Source: Ahrensia kielensis DSM 5890 (lineage in GTDB: Bacteria > Pseudomonadota > Alphaproteobacteria > Rhizobiales > Rhizobiaceae). Taken from it: a DNA stretch of 64,000 nucleotides. The notes under the pieces were generated by a model that worked only from the letters and a program-made list of their open reading frames with translations, was not told the DNA's origin and searched no databases. Below, piece after piece: positions 28,056-37,053 of the stretch; positions within the stretch are counted from its first letter, which is position 1; every line of letters starts with the position of its first letter. The translations under genes were made by a program, and so were the position numbers. Where the stretch lies: positions 795,127 to 859,126 of the forward strand of contig NZ_KB894528.1 of NCBI RefSeq assembly GCF_000374465.1, given 5' to 3'.

Positions 28056-28808
28056 TCACTCGCCGCGCGCAATACGCTCAATTTCAGCACGAACCAAGCG
28101 CTCAACCATTGCCGGCAGATTATTATCAAGCCAGTCAGATAACATTGGTTTCAGCAAGTCTTCTGTCATGGCAGGCAGGTCACGTCCCGCTTCATTTGCC
28201 AGCGCTTCAGAAAGGCTCTCAAATGAATTGCCGATAACGGATTTTACCTGATCAGAAACCAAATTGCGTTTTGTTTCCGGCATATATGAAGGTGCTGAAG
28301 GACGTATATTAGCAGTCACTTGCTGATAATCAGATGTTTTTGCAGCAAGTGCGCTACCCACTTTTTCAAAAGCGGTGCGGTCATCATGCGTAAAACGCTG
28401 CTCATATTTCTTTTGTGCTGGTTCAATTGTCTGAACATCCACGCTTTCAGGCTCCGCAACACTATCCGCCACTTTTACAGCTTCCAGCGGCACCACATTG
28501 GTTTCAGACGTCTCATATTTCGCATCAAGGGATTCCAGAAAACTATCAAGCTCAGGAACACCAACTTCATCAAACGCATCATCTACAGATAGTTCAGTTT
28601 GCTCGGCAACTTCTGCCCCAAGAAGATCGGCAGCGGACACCAAATCAACCTGTGCGCTTGGCGCAGGCGTAATGTCATCATTTGCAACAGCTTCTTTAAC
28701 GATAGTCGTGACGTCCGACTTTTTATTACCGTCATCAATGATACGGCGAATCGAAGCTAGAATATCATCCATTGAAGGTTGGTCTTGCACCGGATTGGTC
28801 TGCGCCAT
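28056..28808 (-). CDS. popZ: Polar organising protein PopZ (DUF2497)
   Basis: PopZ forms polymers at the cell pole and tethers the chromosome and signalling proteins in alphaproteobacteria. The 250-residue product has the short N-terminal helix motif PSMDDILASIRRIIDD (residues 11-26), a long acidic Pro/Ala/Glu/Val-rich disordered middle, and the C-terminal helices LLKPMLSDWLDNNLP and MVERLVRAEIERIARGE that drive assembly. ATG 28808 follows GGGTGAC and is preferred to the open frame 16 codons further upstream. It lies between tolC and valS, the conserved order. Confidence 0.88.
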   Translation of the reverse strand: MAQTNPVQDQPSMDDILASIRRIIDDGNKKSDVTTIVKEAVANDDITPAPSAQVDLVSAADLLGAEVAEQTELSVDDAFDEVGVPELDSFLESLDAKYETSETNVVPLEAVKVADSVAEPESVDVQTIEPAQKKYEQRFTHDDRTAFEKVGSALAAKTSDYQQVTANIRPSAPSYMPETKRNLVSDQVKSVIGNSFESLSEALANEAGRDLPAMTEDLLKPMLSDWLDNNLPAMVERLVRAEIERIARGE

Positions 28809-28963
28809 GTCACCCACTCTACAATTATCCACTGAACATTCGGCGTACCGAATCATACGTCAACTTAGCGCATAGATTTGGAAATGAGAATCGCTGATGG
28901 GAAATTGATTCTACAACCCACAAGAATAACCGTTAAAATGGTTACCGAGACCAGTAAAAGCGG

Positions 28964-30334
28964 TTAGCGACCATCAGGCGTGCGCAAACCGAACCATTTA
29001 TCTTTAACAGCATTATAGTGTTCTTCAGGGTCTTTAACGGCAACGCTCAAGCCCAAACGCTTGGCATTTAGTCGCCCTATGGCAGAAGCAAGCGCATAGC
29101 TTGATACCACTTGGTTTCGCTGCGCCTGAACCAATGCGATTTGGGCGTTAAGAACAACGGTGCGGGCATTAAGAACATCAAGTGTTGTGCGCTGGCCAAC
29201 GCTGCGCTCTTCAACAACGCCGTTTAGTGCTAGACGGGCGGCGCTCACGCCTTCCTGGTTGGCACTCACAGAGGCACGAGACGCTTCAAGCTGCGTGTAA
29301 GCAGACACAACGGCCGCACGAACTTGATTACGCGCCACATCAACTTCTAAACGTGCTTGGCCTAACTGCTCTTTGCTTTTACGCACAGTCGCAGACGCTT
29401 GACCGCCTTGATAAATAGGCACTGTCACGCTCAAACCGACACGGCCATTTGTCGAAGAACCCGAACTATCACCAGACACAGAACCGCCCGATGCCGAACT
29501 GCTGTAACTTTGCGTAACAGACGCACTCATACCAACCTGCGGCAGAAACGCGCCTTCAGCAGCTTTAACTGAGAACAGACCACTATCAACCAGTGCATTG
29601 CGTACTTCGATTGCAGGATGGCTTGAAAAGGCAATTTGCTCTGCTTGTGCAAGAGAACGTGGCAACAGCTTAGAAAGAGGTGCTGGCGTTTTCAAAGCAC
29701 CCGGCTCTGTACCGACAATTTGCATGTAAATTGCTTCGGATGATTTTACTTGCGCTTGTGCAGCAATAAGTTGCGCACGAGCGGCAGCCAAACTGGCTTG
29801 CGCTTGCGCAACATCAGTACGTGTGCCTTCACCAACCTCAAAGCGAGAGCGCTCAGAGCGTAGTTGCTCATTAAGCGAATCAATGTTTTGCGCCCGCAGA
29901 GAAGCTATCTGGCGATTTTGCAAAACATCCATATATGCTTGCGACGCATCAAAAAGCGTATTTTGCTCTGTATTTAGAAGATTAGCGCGTTCTGCACGAA
30001 CACCAGCTTCCGCGCCTTTGATATTATTACGTGTCTGAAACCCATCAAAAATTGACTGATTTATTTCAACGCCAAAGCTCGCAGAGCTATACCCACGTTT
30101 GTCAGCATCAAAATTATATAGAAGTGAAGATGTTGCCTGAACGCGAGGACGATGGCCCGATTTTGCAAGCGGAACATTTTCATCAACAGCGCGCAAACCA
30201 GCACGAGCCGAGTTTAAGCTGGGATTGTTTTCGTAGGCTTTCGCCATAGCGCCATAAATTGTTTCAGCACTGTGCGCGGCTGAAGCGATACAAACAGTCA
30301 AAGTCAGAACCGCTGAAAAAATTGACCGACGCAT
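28964..30334 (-). CDS. tolC: TolC family outer-membrane efflux protein
   Basis: TolC forms the outer-membrane channel for type I secretion and multidrug efflux. The 456-residue product starts MRRSIFSAVLT at ATG 30334 after GGGAT (the frame is open 17 codons further from a TTG). It has a signal peptide ending SAAHSAE, then the two repeated barrel/helix halves with long Ala/Gln-rich helices, including TRTDVAQAQASLAAARAQL and the second-half counterpart RTTLDVLNARTVVLNAQ. No inner-membrane pump gene is adjacent, so it probably serves several systems. Confidence 0.92.
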   Translation of the reverse strand: MRRSIFSAVLTLTVCIASAAHSAETIYGAMAKAYENNPSLNSARAGLRAVDENVPLAKSGHRPRVQATSSLLYNFDADKRGYSSASFGVEINQSIFDGFQTRNNIKGAEAGVRAERANLLNTEQNTLFDASQAYMDVLQNRQIASLRAQNIDSLNEQLRSERSRFEVGEGTRTDVAQAQASLAAARAQLIAAQAQVKSSEAIYMQIVGTEPGALKTPAPLSKLLPRSLAQAEQIAFSSHPAIEVRNALVDSGLFSVKAAEGAFLPQVGMSASVTQSYSSSASGGSVSGDSSGSSTNGRVGLSVTVPIYQGGQASATVRKSKEQLGQARLEVDVARNQVRAAVVSAYTQLEASRASVSANQEGVSAARLALNGVVEERSVGQRTTLDVLNARTVVLNAQIALVQAQRNQVVSSYALASAIGRLNAKRLGLSVAVKDPEEHYNAVKDKWFGLRTPDGR

Positions 30335-30498
30335 ATAACAAATCCCAATCTGACTAAGCACGCTTATTAAACCGTATGATCGCAATAAGGCAATTGAGGC
30401 GCAAAACTCAAGTTACAAAATTGTCATAGACACAGTGTTTACAGTTTTAATAAGTTAACCGTTGTTAATTCGCACCACAATGTCAGTAAGTTTAAGGT

Positions 30499-31173
30499 TT
30501 AAAATAAGAATTCTGGCTCTTTCACAAAGCCCGGCAAAGTTGTCGCAGAAAGATTGAATGTTTTACGGCTCGATACAACGCCTTCATCGTCTTTAATATA
30601 AAGACGTGCAAAAGCTGTCGTTCCGCGCCCTTCAATCACAGCCAAACGGCCGTTATTTTTAAGCTGTGCGAGAAGCGCTTCAGGCACAGTATCAACTGCG
30701 CCGTTCAAAAAGATCACATCATATGGCCCTTCACCGGCAAAACCTGCATTCAGTTCGCCAGTAACAACCACAACATTATCAAACCCAAGCGATGCCAAAG
30801 TCTCTGATGCCTTGTTTGCAAGGTCTTCGTCGCTCTCAAGCGCAATAACAGCACCGGCAAGTTTAGAAAATACGGCAGATGAATAACCCGTTGCACAACC
30901 AATATCGAGAACCAAATCATCCGAACCAATATCAGCCATCTGCGCTAGCTTAGCGAAAGGCGATGGCTCCATAAGATAACGCGGCTGCGCTGCATCTGGG
31001 GATGTGACAAGAATTTCATCATCAATATAAGCAAGCGGCTTGGTTTTTGCTGGTACGAAAGCCTCACGCGGAATTTCGAACATCGCTTCAATTAAGCGCA
31101 GCTCGGTCACATCTGTTGTGCGAACCTGGCTATCAACCATTGCACGACGAAGCTCTGTGTAATTTTCCATCAT
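30499..31173 (-). CDS. Second protein-L-isoaspartate O-methyltransferase-like protein
   Basis: This 224-residue SAM-dependent enzyme resembles the Pcm family but differs at its motif I: LDIGCATGYSSAVFSK instead of the EIGTGSGY of the copy at 4906. It keeps PREAFVP and the ending motif YDVIFLNGAVDTVPEALL. It is the Pcm-like protein usually found beside tolC in Rhizobiales; substrate is unproved. Start is ATG 31173 with AGAGA upstream (a second ATG follows immediately). The open frame runs 71 codons upstream but crosses tRNA-Cys, so that part is not coding. tRNA-Cys lies 41 bases upstream on the same strand. Confidence 0.88.
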   Translation of the reverse strand: MMENYTELRRAMVDSQVRTTDVTELRLIEAMFEIPREAFVPAKTKPLAYIDDEILVTSPDAAQPRYLMEPSPFAKLAQMADIGSDDLVLDIGCATGYSSAVFSKLAGAVIALESDEDLANKASETLASLGFDNVVVVTGELNAGFAGEGPYDVIFLNGAVDTVPEALLAQLKNNGRLAVIEGRGTTAFARLYIKDDEGVVSSRKTFNLSATTLPGFVKEPEFLF

Positions 31174-31214
31174 CGATTGATCTCTGCGCTTTTCGGTGTG
31201 CAGCAATAAGAAAA

Positions 31215-31288
31215 TGGAGGCCTCGTCCGGATTTGAACCGGAGTACACGGATTTGCAATCCGCTGCGTAACCACTCCGCCACGAGGCC
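31215..31288 (-). tRNA. tRNA-Cys (GCA)
   Basis: A 74-base cloverleaf on the minus strand has a GGCCTCG acceptor paired with CGAGGCC, anticodon loop with GCA, T-loop GGTTCGAATCC and an encoded CCA end. All stems pair. The pcm-like gene begins 41 bases after it with no terminator between, so the two may be transcribed together. Confidence 0.96.
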
Positions 31289-31366
31289 CTAATACCACTG
31301 CGTATCGCGGCATCTGTTAACAGAGCGTTTTTAAAACGACAAGCAGGGCAATCATTATTGTACCTA

Positions 31367-31678
31367 TTATTTTTGCTTTGAATCACGATTAGCGCGAAAA
31401 TTGGCTTTTATACGCCCTATTTTCACAGCCATTTTACGACTAAAGCGCCGCGCAGCTTTAGAATCATGACTCAAAACGAATATTCCAAGCGGTAGCATCC
31501 AGAAGCCTAATATTGGCAAAAAGCCCAATATGCCGCCGAGAATCAATGCAACACCAAGCAAAACGCGCATGAAGCGACGCCTTGGTAAACGTATGGAGCG
31601 ACCAAACAGCTTCAAATGATGATCAGATTTATCTTGCATTAAGCTTATATGTGAATTTCTGCCTCGATCTGCCAGCAT
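31367..31678 (-). CDS. Small transmembrane protein, PGPGW-like
   Basis: The 103-residue product has two hydrophobic segments meeting at a Pro/Gly turn (about residues 38-52 and 55-69: LGVALILGGILGFLP, then GFWMLPLGIFVLS), preceded and followed by very basic stretches (RLPRRRFMR and RRFSRKMAVK). This resembles the small PGPGW-type membrane proteins common in Rhizobiales; their role is unknown. Start is uncertain: ATG 31678 has a weak AGCGAGA upstream, and ATG 31639 would remove 13 residues that are not conserved in my memory of the family. Confidence 0.68.
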   Translation of the reverse strand: MLADRGRNSHISLMQDKSDHHLKLFGRSIRLPRRRFMRVLLGVALILGGILGFLPILGFWMLPLGIFVLSHDSKAARRFSRKMAVKIGRIKANFRANRDSKQK

Positions 31679-31791
31679 TTATCTCGCTTCAAAGCATTAT
31701 TTTGGCATCAAACAAAAAAATTGTGACTTTTTCTCAAAAGTCCCTTTGCAAAACAAAATACCTTTTGTTATGAGCGCTCATCGCAAGATAT

Positions 31792-31866
31792 TCCCCGATA
31801 GCTCAGCGGTAGAGCAATCGACTGTTAATCGATCGGTCGTAAGTTCGAATCTTACTCGGGGAGCCA
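31792..31866 (+). tRNA. tRNA-Asn (GTT)
   Basis: A 75-base cloverleaf has acceptor TCCCCGA paired with TCGGGGA, D-arm with AGCTCAGCGGTAGAGC, anticodon loop CTGTTAA with anticodon GTT, T-loop AGTTCGAATCTT and an encoded CCA end. All stems pair. A terminator follows immediately. Confidence 0.97.
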
Positions 31867-31868
31867 AT

Positions 31869-31908
31869 TAAAACCGGTTGATGCAAATCGCATCAGCCGG
31901 TTTTTCTT
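31869..31908 (+). terminator. Rho-independent terminator of tRNA-Asn
   Basis: AACCGGTTGATGC and GCATCAGCCGGTT form a 13-base-pair stem with one G-U pair around a short loop, followed by TTTTTCTTTT. It starts within a few bases of the CCA end of tRNA-Asn and isolates the photolyase operon from tRNA transcription. Confidence 0.92.
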
Positions 31909-31943
31909 TTCAGCGCATATTTCAATAAATCGACATTCTTGAA

Positions 31944-31971
31944 TGATCTAAAACGTCTGGCGTTGCGTAAG
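31944..31971 (+). promoter_or_regulatory. Putative ECF11 (RpoE/ChrR-type) promoter of the photolyase operon
   Basis: TGATCT (31944-31949) and CGTAA (31966-31970) are separated by exactly 16 bases, about 45 bases before the photolyase start codon. The same arrangement (TGATCC, 16 bases, CGTAA) occurs on the other strand before chrR. The form agrees with the TGATCC/CGTA promoter type I recall for ECF11 sigma factors of the singlet-oxygen response. The match is seen; the sigma assignment is inferred. Confidence 0.62.
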
Positions 31972-32016
31972 CAGAAACAACAAATGCTTTAATGTAACTT
32001 TGGGCGCTCTGATCCT

Positions 32017-33483
32017 ATGCCGACTGCAACGAATCCATCATTACCAGACGGCCCAATCATTGTGTGGTTTCGCAATGATTTGAGGATTGCTGACAACGCC
32101 GCATTGTTAAAGGCAGCGCAAAGCAACCAAGAGGTGATTTGCCTTTATATATTGGATGAAGATGCAGACGAGACAACGCATTATGGCGGCGCGCAGCTTT
32201 GGTGGCTGCATCATTCGCTAATCGCACTATCAAAATCATTAAAAGCTATCGGCGCAGAATTGATTCTAAAGCGCGGCTCGCCAAACAAAATCATCAAGAG
32301 TTTAATCGATGATACAGGTGCGAAAACCGTTCTGTGGAACAGGCGCTATGCGACAAGCCACATCAAGCGCGACACAGAGCTTAAAAGCGAGCTGACCAAT
32401 GATGACATTGAGGTAATCAGCTTTGATGGCGCATTACTGCATGAGCCGACTAAACTGCGCACAGGCTCGGGTGGTCCTTACAAGGTTTACACACCCTTTT
32501 GGCGCGCGCTGTCAGGCAAGGATGAACCTCGCGACCCTGCCCCCAAGCCACAAACACTTAAACCCTACAGCAAAACCATAAAAAGCGATTCGCTTGAGGA
32601 TTGGGCGTTGCTCCCAACAAAGCCAGACTGGTCAGGCGGCATTTCAGATGAATGGACACCTGGAGAGCAAGGCGCGTTAGAACGTTTGGATGATTTTCTT
32701 GATGGGCCCATCAATGATTATAAAGAAGGGCGTGATTTCCCTGCCAAACATGATACATCAAAACTATCACCGCACCTCACCTTTGGTGAAATTTCACCCT
32801 ATCAAATCTGGTCTGAGGTGAATGCGAAGCATTGCACCCATACGCCCAATAAAGAGACATTTCGAAAAGAAGTCGTCTGGCGCGAATTTGCTTATCATCT
32901 CTTGGTCAATTTCGAAGATTTAAAAAACAAGAACTATAATAGTCAGTTTGATGCTTTTCCGTGGAATAGCAGCAAAAAACACTTGGCGGCTTGGCAACAG
33001 GGCAAAACCGGCTACCCCATCGTTGATGCAGGCATGCGCCAACTTTGGCAAACCGGATGGATGCACAATCGCGTCAGAATGATCGTTGCTTCGTTCTTGG
33101 TAAAGCACCTGCTGATTGATTGGCGCGAAGGCGAAAAATGGTTCTGGGACACATTGGTAGATGCAGATCCCGCATCCAATACGGCAAGCTGGCAGTGGGT
33201 TGCAGGCTCCGGCGCTGATGCCTCTCCATATTTCCGTATATTCAATCCGATTCTGCAGGGCGAAAAATTCGATAAGCTTGGCGCTTATGTGAAACTTTAC
33301 TGCCCCGAACTGCGTGATGTTCCTGACAAATACATACACAAACCTTGGGAAGCCCCCGAGAAAATCCTTAAAAATGCAGGTGTGACCCTCGGCGATACGT
33401 ATCCCAACCCCGTCGTTGATCACAAAACTGCGCGCGAGCGAGCTTTGGCCGCATACCAAACCATGAGAAAGAGCACCGGATGA
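32017..33483 (+). CDS. phrB: Deoxyribodipyrimidine photo-lyase (cryptochrome/photolyase family)
   Basis: DNA photolyase uses blue light and FAD to split cyclobutane pyrimidine dimers. The 488-residue protein has the N-terminal antenna-binding domain beginning IIVWFRNDLRIADNAAL, and the C-terminal FAD domain with TGYPIVDAGMRQLWQTGWMHN, RMIVASFLVKHLLIDWR, and the DPASNTASWQWVAGSG loop. It overlaps the next gene by four bases (ATGA). A putative ECF-type promoter stands upstream, fitting the induction of photolyase in singlet-oxygen regulons. The Shine-Dalgarno before ATG 32017 is weak. Confidence 0.94.
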   Translation: MPTATNPSLPDGPIIVWFRNDLRIADNAALLKAAQSNQEVICLYILDEDADETTHYGGAQLWWLHHSLIALSKSLKAIGAELILKRGSPNKIIKSLIDDTGAKTVLWNRRYATSHIKRDTELKSELTNDDIEVISFDGALLHEPTKLRTGSGGPYKVYTPFWRALSGKDEPRDPAPKPQTLKPYSKTIKSDSLEDWALLPTKPDWSGGISDEWTPGEQGALERLDDFLDGPINDYKEGRDFPAKHDTSKLSPHLTFGEISPYQIWSEVNAKHCTHTPNKETFRKEVVWREFAYHLLVNFEDLKNKNYNSQFDAFPWNSSKKHLAAWQQGKTGYPIVDAGMRQLWQTGWMHNRVRMIVASFLVKHLLIDWREGEKWFWDTLVDADPASNTASWQWVAGSGADASPYFRIFNPILQGEKFDKLGAYVKLYCPELRDVPDKYIHKPWEAPEKILKNAGVTLGDTYPNPVVDHKTARERALAAYQTMRKSTG

Positions 33484-34820
33484 ACATAAATACACCCGCG
33501 CCGCGCAAAAAAATTGCAGTCATCGGCAGTGGTATTTCTGGCGCAGCGGCAGCTTGGTCTTTGAATTTCACGCAGGACGTCACGCTGTATGAAGCAGAAG
33601 GCCGCGCTGGCGGGCACACATGTACCGTTGATGTCGATTATGACGGCACACCCATTGCTGTGGATGTGGGCTTTATTGTTTTCAACGAGCGCAACTATCC
33701 AAATCTTTGCGCTTTGTTTGATTTTCTCGGTGTGAAATCTGAGGAAACCAATATGAGTTTCGCGCTATCGCTCAATGGCGGCCAGCGTGAATGGTGCGGC
33801 ATTAGCCTCAGCACTGTTTTCTCTCAAAAAGCCAATATTTTTTCACCGTCCTTTTTATGGATGCTGCGCGAGGTCGTGCGCTTCAATAAGCAATGCCTAA
33901 AAGACCGTGACAGCGGCTATCTTGGCACGATGACGATCGGTCAATATTTAAACAAGAGAAAGTTCTCAAAGCGGTTTCAAGATGACTATTTAATTCCAAT
34001 GGCCGCAGCGATCTGGTCTACGCCCAAAATAAAAATGCTGGCTTTTCCTGCATTGTCTTTCATTCAGTTCTTTGAAAACCACCGCCTTCTTGAACTAGAG
34101 CCACCAACATGGCGCACGGTTTCTGGTGGATCGCGTAACTATCATCAAAAATTACTCAGCGCACTCGGCGACAGCGTAAAATTAAACACGCAAATCACCG
34201 CGCTTCATAACAATGATGATGGCAGCGCTTCACTAACCGATCAAAATGGCAAAATTGAACATTTTGATGCCGTGGTATTTGCCTGCCACTCAGATCAAGC
34301 GCGCGCCATTCTTGCTGCTGGCAATGGGCCGTTGGAAACGCAAAGTGTTCTATCTGACATCAAATATAAGCCGAACCGCGTCGTCCTGCACCGCGATGTT
34401 CGCTTTATGCCAAAACGCACCAAAGCGTGGGCTGCATGGAACTATATGCGTGAAACAGAAGCCAATGGAGATGAAAGCGAAATCTGCCTCACCTATTGGA
34501 TGAACCGGCTTCAAAATATTGACAGTTCAAAACCACTGTTTGTAACACTCAACCCAACGCGTGAACCTGACCCAACCAAAGTCTTCGGCGAATGGAGCTT
34601 TGACCATCCACAATATGATCAAGCCGCATTTGATGCTCAAAAACGCATTGAGTTTCTACAAGGCAACGACAACATCTTTTTTGCCGGTGCTTGGACAGGT
34701 TTTGGCTTCCACGAAGACGGATTGCGTTCCGGCTTGGCGGCCGCTGAAGCGCTGGGCGGTCATGTGCCTTGGCGCTCGGCGCTACCTGAAACACTTCCAA
34801 TTGCCGTTGCGGCCGAATAG
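33480..34820 (+). CDS. NAD(P)/FAD-dependent oxidoreductase (amine-oxidase-like)
   Basis: The 446-residue product has an N-terminal dinucleotide-binding fold (IAVIGSGISGAAAAWSL, about residues 11-27), the flavin-binding follow-up EGRAGGHTCTV, and a C-terminal GAWTGFGFHEDGLRSG that resembles the flavin-binding end of amine oxidases. It belongs to the oxidoreductases often found beside DUF1365 and cyclopropane-fatty-acid synthase genes; substrate is unknown, though modification of membrane fatty acids is plausible from context. It is translationally coupled to the photolyase gene by a four-base overlap and is followed by DUF1365 within 15 bases. Confidence 0.87.
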   Translation: MNINTPAPRKKIAVIGSGISGAAAAWSLNFTQDVTLYEAEGRAGGHTCTVDVDYDGTPIAVDVGFIVFNERNYPNLCALFDFLGVKSEETNMSFALSLNGGQREWCGISLSTVFSQKANIFSPSFLWMLREVVRFNKQCLKDRDSGYLGTMTIGQYLNKRKFSKRFQDDYLIPMAAAIWSTPKIKMLAFPALSFIQFFENHRLLELEPPTWRTVSGGSRNYHQKLLSALGDSVKLNTQITALHNNDDGSASLTDQNGKIEHFDAVVFACHSDQARAILAAGNGPLETQSVLSDIKYKPNRVVLHRDVRFMPKRTKAWAAWNYMRETEANGDESEICLTYWMNRLQNIDSSKPLFVTLNPTREPDPTKVFGEWSFDHPQYDQAAFDAQKRIEFLQGNDNIFFAGAWTGFGFHEDGLRSGLAAAEALGGHVPWRSALPETLPIAVAAE

Positions 34821-34835
34821 ACTGTGGATATGCAT

Positions 34836-35666
34836 ATGCAAAATATGTCAAATCAAGCACTGTTCCCGCCGCCGGAACAAGCAGCAAAGCTGTATCCCGG
34901 CAAGGTAATGCATGCGCGCTTAAAACCGTTTGGACATCGCTTCAATTACCGCGTTTTCAATTGCTTGTTTGACCTAGACAAGCTGGCAGATGCCTCCAGA
35001 TTGTCTCCCCTGTTTTCAGTTGACCGCTTTAATCTCATTAGCTTTTATCAGCGTGATCACCTGCCTGAAGGTGAGAAGCGTAGCTTACGCGATTATGCAT
35101 CGGCATTGACGCAGGAAGCAGGTGTGCAGCGCCCTCACCGCATTCTTCTTCTGGCCTATCCGCGTATTCTAGGTTTCGTTTTCAACCCAATCAGCGTGTA
35201 TTTTTGCTATAATGAAAACGATCATTTGACCGCTGTCATTTACGAAGTTCGCAACACATTTGGTGAGCGACATAGCTATGTTTGCAAGGTCGAAAATGGA
35301 CAGCTTACGAGCGCAGGACTGCGGCAGGAACGCACCAAAATCTTCTACGTTTCTCCCTTTATCGACATGGGTATGCGATACCATTTCCGCATTACGCCGC
35401 CTGGCAAAAAGGTTAAAATCCGCATTTTTGAAACCGATGGCACAGACCCGCTTTTATCAGCGACATTTATCGGCGAGGCAAAGCCCTTCAAAACGCTTGC
35501 GCTTGCTGGTCAGGTCGCTCGCTTGCCCTTTATGACATTGAAGGTAGTTGCAGGCATCCATTGGGAAGCACTCAAGCTTTGGATCAAGGGCGCAAAGTAC
35601 CGCGCAAGAGGCACGCCGCCTGATCCGGTCAGTTACAAAGACCGTATTACTGGACCTGCCGAATAA
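34836..35666 (+). CDS. DUF1365 domain protein
   Basis: The product of about 276 residues has the DUF1365 features VMHARLKPFGHRFNYRVF near the N-terminus, AYPRILGFVFNPISVYFCY in the middle and VRNTFGERHSYV, FYVSPFIDMGMRYHF later. The family accompanies cyclopropane-fatty-acid synthase and the flavoprotein above in many proteobacteria and belongs to the singlet-oxygen regulon in Rhodobacter; its reaction is not established. The start is unclear: GTG 34824, ATG 34830, ATG 34836 and ATG 34845 are in frame, and I use 34836, which has GGAT upstream. Confidence 0.87.
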   Translation: MQNMSNQALFPPPEQAAKLYPGKVMHARLKPFGHRFNYRVFNCLFDLDKLADASRLSPLFSVDRFNLISFYQRDHLPEGEKRSLRDYASALTQEAGVQRPHRILLLAYPRILGFVFNPISVYFCYNENDHLTAVIYEVRNTFGERHSYVCKVENGQLTSAGLRQERTKIFYVSPFIDMGMRYHFRITPPGKKVKIRIFETDGTDPLLSATFIGEAKPFKTLALAGQVARLPFMTLKVVAGIHWEALKLWIKGAKYRARGTPPDPVSYKDRITGPAE

Positions 35667-35707
35667 TTTGTATAACTTTATAAACAGAAGAAACGAGACA
35701 GATTGAT

Positions 35708-36970
35708 ATGTCACACGCAACAAACAGCATGGATGATCTTTCGGCCTCTGCAGAGCCATTGACCGCAGAAAACTTGCGCAATTACGCGCGCGGCCTGCCC
35801 GTAAAAGCACGTCTTGCGCTTAAACTCGCATTGCAATTACCAAAAGGCACACTGACCATTCAGATGCCCGATGGCCGTGTGATTAAAATCGAAGGACGCG
35901 AAGAAGGCCCTAACGCAGCGCTTGTTCTGCATAATTGGAACTTGCCCAAACGCGCCTTGAGCGGTGCAACCATTGGTGTGGCAGAAAGCTACATGAATGG
36001 CGATTGGTCTAGCCCTGATGTAACGACCTTTCTGCGCCTGTTTGTCATCAATGAAGAATGGGGCAATCGCCTCGCCAGCAGCAGTAAAATCATGACCGCA
36101 TTTGGCAAGCTGCGCCATTGGCTAAACAGAAACACCAAAGCCAAAGCCAGACAGAACATTTCAGCACATTATGATCTTGGCAATAAATTCTATGCCGCTT
36201 GGCTTGACCCAACGATGACATATTCGTCTGCCCTTTATCAGGACGGCGCGAATGATCTGCAATCAGCACAAACGGCTAAATATCGTGCGCTTGCAAAGGC
36301 TACGGGCATAACAAAAGACGATCACGTTTTGGAAATTGGATGTGGCTGGGGCGGGTTTGCAGAATTTGCGGCGCGTGAAATTGGTTGTAAAATTACAGGC
36401 TTGACGATCAGCCGTGAGCAATTGGATTTTGCACGGGAGCGTATTCGCGCTGCCAACCTTTCTGACAAGGTCACATTCAAGTTTCAAGATTACCGCGATG
36501 AGCGCGCAAAATATGATAAAGTTGTCTCAATAGAAATGTTCGAGGCCGTTGGCGAAGCCTATTGGGGCACATATTTTGAAAAACTACGCGACGTCTTAAA
36601 GCCCGGCGGCAAAGCAGGCCTGCAAATCATTACAATCAATGAGAAAACATTTCCCTTCTACCGTGAAAACCCTGAATTTATTCAACGTTATGTTTTCCCA
36701 GGCGGCATGTTGCCGCCGCCCTCTATGCTTGATCAACTGCCTATCGAAATCGGTTTGAAAAAACAGGATGAACGCATTTTCGCACGTGACTATGCCCGCA
36801 CATTAGCTGAATGGCGCGAGCGTTTCTGGCAAAGCTGGGATGTTCTAAAAACCATGGGTTTCGATGATCGATTCAAACGACTTTGGGAGTTTTATCTCTA
36901 TTATTGTGAAGCCGGTTTTGAAGAAGAATTCATTGATGTGCGCCAAGTCGTTTATGAACGTGTACAATAA
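35708..36970 (+). CDS. cfa: Cyclopropane-fatty-acyl-phospholipid synthase family protein
   Basis: These enzymes add a methylene or methyl group from S-adenosylmethionine to unsaturated acyl chains in membrane phospholipids, which protects membranes. The 420-residue product contains SAHYDLGNKFYAAWLDPTMTYSSA, the SAM motif VLEIGCGWGGFAEFAA, GLTISREQLDFARERI, EMFEAVGEAYWGTYF and YVFPGGMLPP, all typical. Its place after photolyase, oxidoreductase and DUF1365 fits a photo-oxidative stress operon; in Rhodobacter a related gene is under RpoE control. Whether it makes cyclopropane or furan-type acyl groups cannot be told from sequence. Confidence 0.92.
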   Translation: MSHATNSMDDLSASAEPLTAENLRNYARGLPVKARLALKLALQLPKGTLTIQMPDGRVIKIEGREEGPNAALVLHNWNLPKRALSGATIGVAESYMNGDWSSPDVTTFLRLFVINEEWGNRLASSSKIMTAFGKLRHWLNRNTKAKARQNISAHYDLGNKFYAAWLDPTMTYSSALYQDGANDLQSAQTAKYRALAKATGITKDDHVLEIGCGWGGFAEFAAREIGCKITGLTISREQLDFARERIRAANLSDKVTFKFQDYRDERAKYDKVVSIEMFEAVGEAYWGTYFEKLRDVLKPGGKAGLQIITINEKTFPFYRENPEFIQRYVFPGGMLPPPSMLDQLPIEIGLKKQDERIFARDYARTLAEWRERFWQSWDVLKTMGFDDRFKRLWEFYLYYCEAGFEEEFIDVRQVVYERVQ

Positions 36971-37053
36971 GTCACGCGCATTCGCGCCACCTACCTTGAA
37001 TCATTTTATCCACCAATGATCGCAACACGCTGTATTGATTCACCAATTGGAAA

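Noticed and set aside
31174-31386. Upstream extension of the second Pcm-like gene
   Set aside because: The extension crosses the whole tRNA-Cys gene, so this part is not coding; ATG 31173 gives the family N-terminus.
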